Positions 57,464-64,000 of a stretch of DNA of 64,000 nt are shown piece by piece. The translations under genes were made by a program, and so were the position numbers. This DNA is from Cryptomeria japonica. Taxonomy: Eukaryota; Streptophyta; Pinopsida; Cupressales; Cupressaceae. Location of the stretch: contig NC_081411.1 in the NCBI RefSeq assembly GCF_030272615.1, forward strand, positions 181,748,977-181,812,976, read 5' to 3'. The notes beneath the pieces are model-generated. The model saw nothing but the letters and a program-made list of their open reading frames with translations, ran no database searches and had not been told where the DNA came from. Position 1 is the stretch's first letter, and each line of letters begins with the position of its first letter.

Positions 57464-60400
57464 ATGGCTTCAGAATCTACTCCTCTAGAAGATGTGGCTT
57501 CCCTTATTGTGGTCGATATTAAAGATCATCCATGCCTCATATTCAAGGAATACCCTCAAATTGTGAAGGTTGATGACTCAGTTGATGCATTTTCAAGGGT
57601 TCCCGACAATGTTCAATATGTTGAGGATGTTCGAGCTTACATTCACTATACTTTAGAGGATTTGGTATCATTTAAAATCAAAACCTTGTACATGACCACA
57701 TTTTTGAATAAGGATGGCATAATCAAACCTGAATTCCAAAATATGAAAGATCAGGGTTTCACCAATATTTTGGAGAAGGAAGAGTTTGAAGATGAAATAA
57801 TCCTATATGTGATGAGCCATGTTCATGGAAAATTCTTGTGCGTAGACCAGCCCTACAAAATCACCAAGGAAGTTGTTGGTGCAATCACCGGTTTGCCCCA
57901 GGTTCGTTAGACATCGAGAAAGAAGAAGACCTCAAACAATGAAGAGAAGTTAACTAGTGCTACCTTTGATAACCAGTCTATGAGGATTAGCACAATTAGA
58001 GATAAGAACGTTCAATTCGCTAGCATGATCATTGGCTACAAGGTAAGCCAATCCAACCGGTTGAACTATGTTTCTAGCTCTTGTATCTATTGTGCACATA
58101 AGATGGTTAAGGAGAATGAGAAATATGATCTCTGTCAGTGGATGTGTGATGAGTTAATTTTGAATCTAGGGAAGATTAAGGGAGAAAAGAAAGGTGTGTT
58201 CAGTACGGTAATCTTATTGTTTTTTTGATGCTCTTCTTTCTTAATGAGACACTGGGATTCGGTAAGAGACAATGGGCCTTTGATATACTGGTAGGCAAAT
58301 AGATTAAGGATGACTTGAGGAACTTAGGATAGGACAAAGACTCCATTTTGTGGGGTTATTTCAAAGCTTTCTAGAAGGAAATGAGGTAGAGGGAAAGAGT
58401 ACCTAAGCACATTGTTGACAAGTACTCTAGTGAAATATATTTTATGGTTAAAAAGGATGAAACTCTAATGGAGGCGGTGCAACCTAGGACAATATGGGTG
58501 ATTGAGATGGGCTACGAAGTTGATGCACAAATCTTGGACTTGTATGCAAAGATTCTTATTGATGCCCTAATTGATGATAAGGAAAAGACCTTTGGAACTA
58601 CAAAGCAAAAGGAATTAGAAGTACATATAGGATTTAACAAGAAGAAGAAGGAAGGGCAAATAAAGAAGGTTGGACAAGTTGTCCAGAAGATATCCTCCGA
58701 GATCAAACAATTCATTGGATTAGCAGAAGAATCTTCTCTGGTAGTAGTTCAAGCCTCACCAGCAGCAACAACTGAAAAGGGTGTGATGAAGAGAAAGAAA
58801 TTAGAAACCTATATTGCCAATGTTTCTTCCAGATCTAAGATAGAAGAAGAGCCCTCCAAGATTCCTAAAATCTACATGAGGATTTAGAGGAATAAACCCA
58901 AGGAAGGAAAGCTGTAGAAAACCAAGGTCACTCCTTCGACAACCCAAAAGAAAAATTTGAAGGAGAGGAAGCCTACAGAGAAGAGGAAACCGGTAAAAGA
59001 GACAACTCCTACTCCTGATAAGAAGAAGAAATTAGACTTAGATATAGCTCTTGAATCTAGTAAAAGAATTAAATTTATCCCTCCTTTATTTGTAGATGAA
59101 TTGGTAGATTAGATTACTATGAATGGAATTTTGAGAAATATACAACATTATTATGTAAAGATGGATGATAAGGAAGAAAAGGAAATTGAGGAAGTAGTTT
59201 TGTTATACTTAGATATATATAAGAAAGCTTTAATTGAGATAGAGAAGAAAATACCGATAGATTCATATAGTAAGTTAGATGCTAGAAGACTGTCGAGACT
59301 TGAGGAAGATAAGCATATTAAGATTCAAGAATTATTAACTGTTTATGGTGCAATAATTGAAGAGGAAATGCAAATGTGCCTTGAATCTGAAAATAAAATA
59401 ATTTTCCAGATTAGGAACAGGCATGTGAGTCTTATGGTAGGTAGAATAAATGAAATAGTCAAGGAAACTCATGAGGAATGGATAAAATTATTTATTGATA
59501 ATCCATAATTCTTTACATCACTAGATGTACCTCCTAAGTCTTACATTCCAGACATCTTGGTTGATGCTAAGAGTAAAGGTACATTAGGTGAAAATCTACC
59601 AGTTTTGGGAAAGACATTAACTAAGGACATTCCTCTGGCAGTTACACATGTATAGGATGTAGAGATCAATAAACCAATGGATAATATTGAGGATAATTTT
59701 CCTCCAGCAATTGATGTTGATACAATTGAGATTCATGAGATACATGCAGCACAAATAACTACACCAAGTGGCAAAGCCACCAGTGCTAAGGAGAAAGAAT
59801 AGAAAAATGAAGTAGAATAGAAGAAAGAGGGGAAATAAAAGGTTGAACAGACTAAAGTCAGTGTAGTGACACCTTCACCAGTTGTTGGTCCCTCATTGTT
59901 GGCACTTGACATATCCGATCAAGTAGATTTTAGTCATTTTGAGAAAAAGAAAATTGAGTAGTTAAGCAGTTCTAAGTTGATGTTTGTTGCAGCTCAGAAA
60001 CTAATGAAGACAGGATTAGAAGACAAGTAGGTTATTGAGAAAGCCATTCCAATTTTGCAGCAACTTGCACCAGAATACAAGATAAATCAACTAGCTAGCG
60101 CTTACAGTAAGTTAAAAGGTTTAATTGAACATATTGAAAAGGAGTGCAAAACTCAACAACAAGTGTCAAACTAACAATTGGTGGAGAGATGCAATGCAAC
60201 AAGGAAGGTCACCTATGATAACATGATCACAATAGATAAGATTAAATTGACAGAAGAACTAATAATGATTGATGAAGCTCTTCATCAATGTAGTTGTATA
60301 TACCAGTCTTGCACTACCACGACTAAACTAACACAAGACCTAGACAATAAAATTAAGGTGGATAAGGATAAGAATGAACAACTTGTAGTCATTTTTTATG

Positions 60401-60498
60401 GTATTGAGTCATTGACCAGCTCTATTGATGGTCAAATTTTACTTTTTGAATCTAAAATTTCAGCCCTGGAGAAGGACAAGGATAGGTTAATCCGATGA
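57464..60498 (+). pseudogene. Element C2 second ORF, most complete copy (unidentified, HGEFLWLD-type)
   Basis: ATG 57464 (MASESTPLEDVASLIVVDI) was chosen because C1 has ATG at the same place. N-terminal block: KDHPCLIFKEYPQIVKVDD, RAYIHYTLEDL, SHVHGKFLCVDQPYKITKEVVGAITGLP; stop at about 57908; then KVSQSNRLNYVSSSCIYCAHKMVK. A one-base loss near 58200 shifts the frame before a YGNL(I/L)VFLMLFF stretch. Middle block: VKKDETLMEAVQPRTIWVIEMGYEVD, then a Lys-rich linker. C-terminal coiled coil: EEVVLLYLDIYKKALIEIEKK, RHVSLMVGRINEIVKETHEEW, ending near 60498. About 1000 codons in all. No enzyme motif, signal peptide or clear membrane segment. A position after gag and before the polypurine tract is that of the env-like ORF of Sireviruses, but homology to it is unproven. 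Confidence 0.75.
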
Positions 60499-60976
60499 AC
60501 CAGAGAATTAAGAGGTTTGGTCAGTCCCTGACTTAATACCTTATTACTTCATAAGAGGGAATGCATAGATCAAATGAGTAAGCCCACATCGGCAGACCTA
60601 ATAGAAGAAGAATTACATGCATACATTTTAAATGGGTTGGTATCAATTTTGAGAACTTTAAAAACTAGCTGGGATACTTAGTTGGTATTTTTGAAGGGTT
60701 CTTATCTGGATATTTTCAAATACATCTAGATCTAGTAATCACAGTTTTTGATTTCATTCTTTCTTTCATTGTTCTTTACCCTGACTTTGGCATTATTTTC
60801 AAAGGGGGAGACATTAGATGTGAAAAATGTTAAGGGACATAAGAAGTAATGTATAACTCAGGGGGAGTAGCCTTTTGAGACTAGCTTTGGGAGATCGGTT
60901 TTGGGAAGGAACCGGAACATCACTTCACTGATTCATTTTTTACATGAGTGTTGCCATCAATGCCAAATGGGGAGAT
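60499..60976 (+). other. Element C2 3' non-coding region with three polypurine tracts
   Basis: CAAAGGGGGAGAC (about 60799-60811), CAGGGGGAGTAG (about 60859-60870) and CAAATGGGGAGA (60965-60976, abutting the LTR). Confidence 0.7.
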
Positions 60977-61898
60977 TGTTGGAAATTGACACTCATCTAT
61001 CATAATGGTGTTGTCATTGATGGCAACACACATCATTTTGGGTTAATTACTTATCCGGTACTCACCGGTATTCATGGCTCAACAATCCACATTCAAGACA
61101 ACCGACATTCAAGGAAACCAACATTCAGAGAAACCAAAAAACTAGGAACCAATATTTAGAGGCCAACATAGGAGATTTATTCGGCAAACATGGAGGCGAC
61201 AACAGTCACAAAGATTAATGTTTATACTTTTGTCTAGGTCAACATGTAATCACTTTGTAATATGATTGTAATCTGACATAAGGCATTTATGTTTATGTAT
61301 GTAAGGGTATATAAGTCAATCCGGTTAGGTCATTTTGATATGATAGGTTATGTGATATTATGTGAGTGAGATCTTGATCAACATAATGTGAATGAATTGA
61401 TATGTAGTCGGTCTTGGTTATTTGTGAAGAGGACTAAAAAGCAAATCAGGTTACCGGTAAGGAAGGAAACAATGTTAACCAGTACAAACAATGCTTAAAC
61501 CAGAACTCATCCAGCATACCAAATGCACACTTAGAGTTCATATTTTGTTTGTAATTCAATATTTCATATCTGTAGTCAGTGAGGCTCCTTTGTATTGAGT
61601 AGTGCGCTCTAGGTAGTGTGCATTTCTACATGTGTAGGACCCTCTTGTAATATTTATTCATTTGGCCAGTGGATAGATATTGTGGGTCACTAATCCCATC
61701 GTGGTTTTTCCTCTTTGAGGTTTTCCACGTATAAATATCCATGTTATGGTGTTTATCTTGGTAGTTACATTATTACTACTTTCTATTATTTAATTTTATG
61801 CATACTGATTACTGAGTTGTTTTGTTAATAAGGTTAAAAGTAATCTCACCGGTAGAACACTGATTCACCCCCCCTCTCAGTGTTCTTGGATTCCAACA
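60977..61898 (+). repeat. 3' LTR of element C2
   Basis: TGTTGGAAATTGACACTCATC ... TTCCAACA, with TATATA (about 61308-61313), several (A/T)CCGGTA palindromes, the GCGCTCTAGGTAGTGTGC block and the CACCCCCCCTCTCAG block. Confidence 0.85.
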
Positions 61899-61903
61899 AC
61901 TCC
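61899..61903. repeat. Candidate target-site duplication of the C1/C2 unit (right)
   Basis: ACTCC, one mismatch to GCTCC at 35868-35872. Confidence 0.5.
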
Positions 61904-62080
61904 TACATCATATAAGAACTAGAGGTGGCCTAATGGTTGCAACATCATAACTTTTCCTCTTAAAATCCTCTATAAGCATCTTGTGCCATGCTTGCCTCTC
62001 TCATGTTGGCTCAACATTAAATCTAGATTTATAACTTTAGCAGATCGTATTAGAATAAACTTAGCCTACAAATTTGGAAA

Positions 62081-63110
62081 AAAAAAGTTAATCCACAATC
62101 TCTACTCATCGCTTGGAAGTTGTTGCATGCTAGATTCTGTATTGGATCTCCTCTCAAGTTCTTACAACCTTGTCCTTCCGGTCCTTTTCGTGGTAAGATT
62201 GAAACATTCAAACACTATTTTCAATTTTGTCCTCATGTTAAATAATTATGGAAAGCCCTTATGGTAGCATTACCCATCATCTTTCATTTCTATATTTCAT
62301 GGAATACTAACCTCCTGAGGCCTTCTAAATCTCATAACTTATTAACTAGCTCTTGTCAGCTTATTATCATAAAAAACATTTGGAAAATTCATTGCCAGGC
62401 TACCTTGTCTCACTCATTCTCACCACTTGAGATCGAAATCCTCACCATCTCTCCAACCTACATATCCAAGTGTTGAGAATAACATCTTATTTGCATGAGA
62501 GCAACTCTACCAATGATGATCTTTACCACCAAGCAATATGTTTGAAGTCTCAACTTCAAATCAACATCATGCCTAGTACTCAACATAACACCTTGATGAA
62601 TTTAATGGTTACATCTTTATTTAAATCAGGACATTTGACTTATTATTTGCCAAGGAGGTGATCTTCAAAGCTTTTATGGATTATAAAGATTGCAAAATGT
62701 GCATGAATTTTGTTTCCCCATGGAAGAAGTCCAAATCAACTCATGTTTGTAGGAAGGAACTCATGACGACAATGACAAAAACATGGCAGGAAATATCCAT
62801 GATATGGGCTTCTTTATACTTAGTTGTTTTAACTTCTTGAGCTTCCATTCGCTGCTACAAGAATGTGTTGGATATTGGTTTGTATTTGTTGCAGAATGTA
62901 TGGTTATTGTTTTATTTTATAGTGCAACAAATCATTTGCTGGTAGGTGTTGTGTAACTTTTTTGTCTAAAGATGGTTTTAGCATCTTTTGTTGTTGTAGA
63001 AAGCTTTCTATGTAGTTTCAGCATGCTACATCCAATCTCTTGTTGATGTAGCAAGTTCCATAATTTATAATTTGTTTTTTCTTTGCTTATTCCAATATAT
63101 TAAAAAAAGA
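62081..63110 (+). mobile_element. LINE 3' fragment (zf-RVT region, 3' UTR, poly(A))
   Basis: One frame near 62100-62260 reads LLIAWKLLHARFCIGSPLK......CP......ETFKHYFQFCPHVK-stop-LWK. This is the zf-RVT pattern (W.LLH.R......C..C...ET..H.F..CP....LW) found downstream of plant LINE reverse transcriptases. The rest is a decayed C-terminus and a T-rich 3' tail ending CCAATATATTAAAAAAAG (A run 63102-63108). The 5' part, including reverse transcriptase, is absent. Confidence 0.65.
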
Positions 63111-64000
63111 GAATGTGAAGTTAAAAGTGAGGATAAATTTTTATATCTATTTTGAGAGGATTCCTTTAATCTTTACTCATCTAAAACATGTAAGGATTTA
63201 TGTATATGCAAAATATTCAATATAAATCTTTCACTCCATATTCCAAAAATCCATATTAGAGTTAAAGTTATTTTAGTACTTTTTTTTAAGTATTTATTTA
63301 TAAATTTTATTTAATTCATTTATCTTATGGTGTCACCGGAAAATATTTTTATTTATTTTTTAATTTGGTAAACTTATAACCTCTTTCATTCTTCTTAGGA
63401 CTTTGGGATTAGTGTTGTTTAAATTATTTGGAGTGTTATGATGACAATAGTGGTTTTATAATTGACTAAGATAGTGGTCAAGAGATGTCATGGATATTTG
63501 GGTTCTATAATCTTAACTACTATAAAAATCTTGGAACATGGACACAATGTTGCATTCTATAGTCTGAAAAATGCAATGTTTGAGGTTAAATAACTTTCCA
63601 AGCACCATCCTAATCCTACCATGAAGATTTTTCATTAAGTTTCTCACTAATCAAATTATAATATATGAACAAAATGACTAGAATATCTAAGAAATCTATG
63701 GAAAAACCTACTCAAAATGGTTTGAGAATTTGTTCCCCATAAGATTTGATTTATTATAATAAATTTGACATGGTAGTGGGACCATTCTATGGATAATATG
63801 CAAGAACTAGGTAAAATTAGGTGATTTTGCAAGTTCTTCTAGTAGGTATAAGGCATCTTCATATAATAAATGGCATTGTCAACTAGATCTAGTGATTGCT
63901 ATTAAAACTACTAAAATCACATTGTAGAACCATGTATAATCCTCCTTAGATTGTAAAAAATTCATTGTTGTCAACTATCAGTATCTTTCTAGCATGTCAA
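63111..64000. other. AT-rich region without genes
   Basis: No supported reading frame, repeat end or RNA gene. Confidence 0.5.

Larger units (their letters stand above)
56495..61898 (+). mobile_element. Element C2: 3' part of a non-autonomous Copia-type element
   Basis: Begins inside gag (counterpart of C1 38832) and runs through the second ORF, several polypurine tracts and a full 3' LTR (60977-61898). About 3.4 kb overlaps C1 38832-45650 (element I removed) at roughly 12 to 15 percent difference. C2 may therefore be a separate relative, or the second half of a partially duplicated single element. Confidence 0.75.

Overview
This window looks like repeat-rich nuclear DNA of a seed plant with a very large genome. 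I favour a conifer, but nothing here proves a species. Nearly all of it is retrotransposon: Copia elements whose LTRs end in a CACCCCCCCTCTCAG-type block followed by an initiator-Met tRNA primer site (TGGTATCAGAGC), a Gypsy/Tat-like gag-protease element, solo LTRs, L1-type LINEs, and diverged coding remnants. I see no intact host gene, tRNA, rRNA or CRISPR array. The only host-like gene remnant I recognise is a decayed PPR gene.

The left half (1-34059) is one nested stack, resolved mainly by target-site duplications (TSDs). The right part of an LTR (H, 33592-34059, +) was split by element B (-, 5' LTR 32827-33591, running left past the window). B was then hit three times. Copia element E (-, 18118-32713) entered its gag. 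A 3.4-kb block holding a hairpin array and the PPR remnant (about 12391-15800) entered its second ORF. Element A (+, ending in a 3' LTR at 9644-10845) entered the distal end of that ORF. E was itself split by Copia element F (+, 22093-29759), and F by solo LTR D1 (26030-27907, TSD GTGTG). A was split by a gag-protease-only Gypsy/Tat-like element (42-7939, TSD CTTTC).

The right half (34060-64000) holds LTR-like and LINE-like fragments, a possible minus-strand LTR (K), then a second stack of one family. C1 (35873-45650) has a 5' LTR carrying solo LTR D2 (36160-37581, TSD AATAT) and a gag split by a short LTR element, I (38955-42481, TSD GTTTG). Next comes a 10.8-kb non-C block (45651-56494) with two related unidentified reading frames (family X) and a decayed LINE (47691-54102). 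C2 (56495-61898) repeats the gag and second ORF and supplies the 3' LTR. A LINE 3' fragment (62081-63110) and gene-free AT-rich DNA close the window.

The most interesting signal is the plan shared by B, C1 and C2, and probably A: a coiled-coil gag with about four zinc knuckles, followed within about 0.4 kb by a long unidentified ORF with a HGEF(I/L)WLD-like motif, and no protease, integrase or reverse transcriptase between them. This looks like an established non-autonomous Copia lineage, presumably mobilised by pol-bearing relatives such as E and F. All coding copies carry stops or frameshifts, many of them TAG where the family has CAG.
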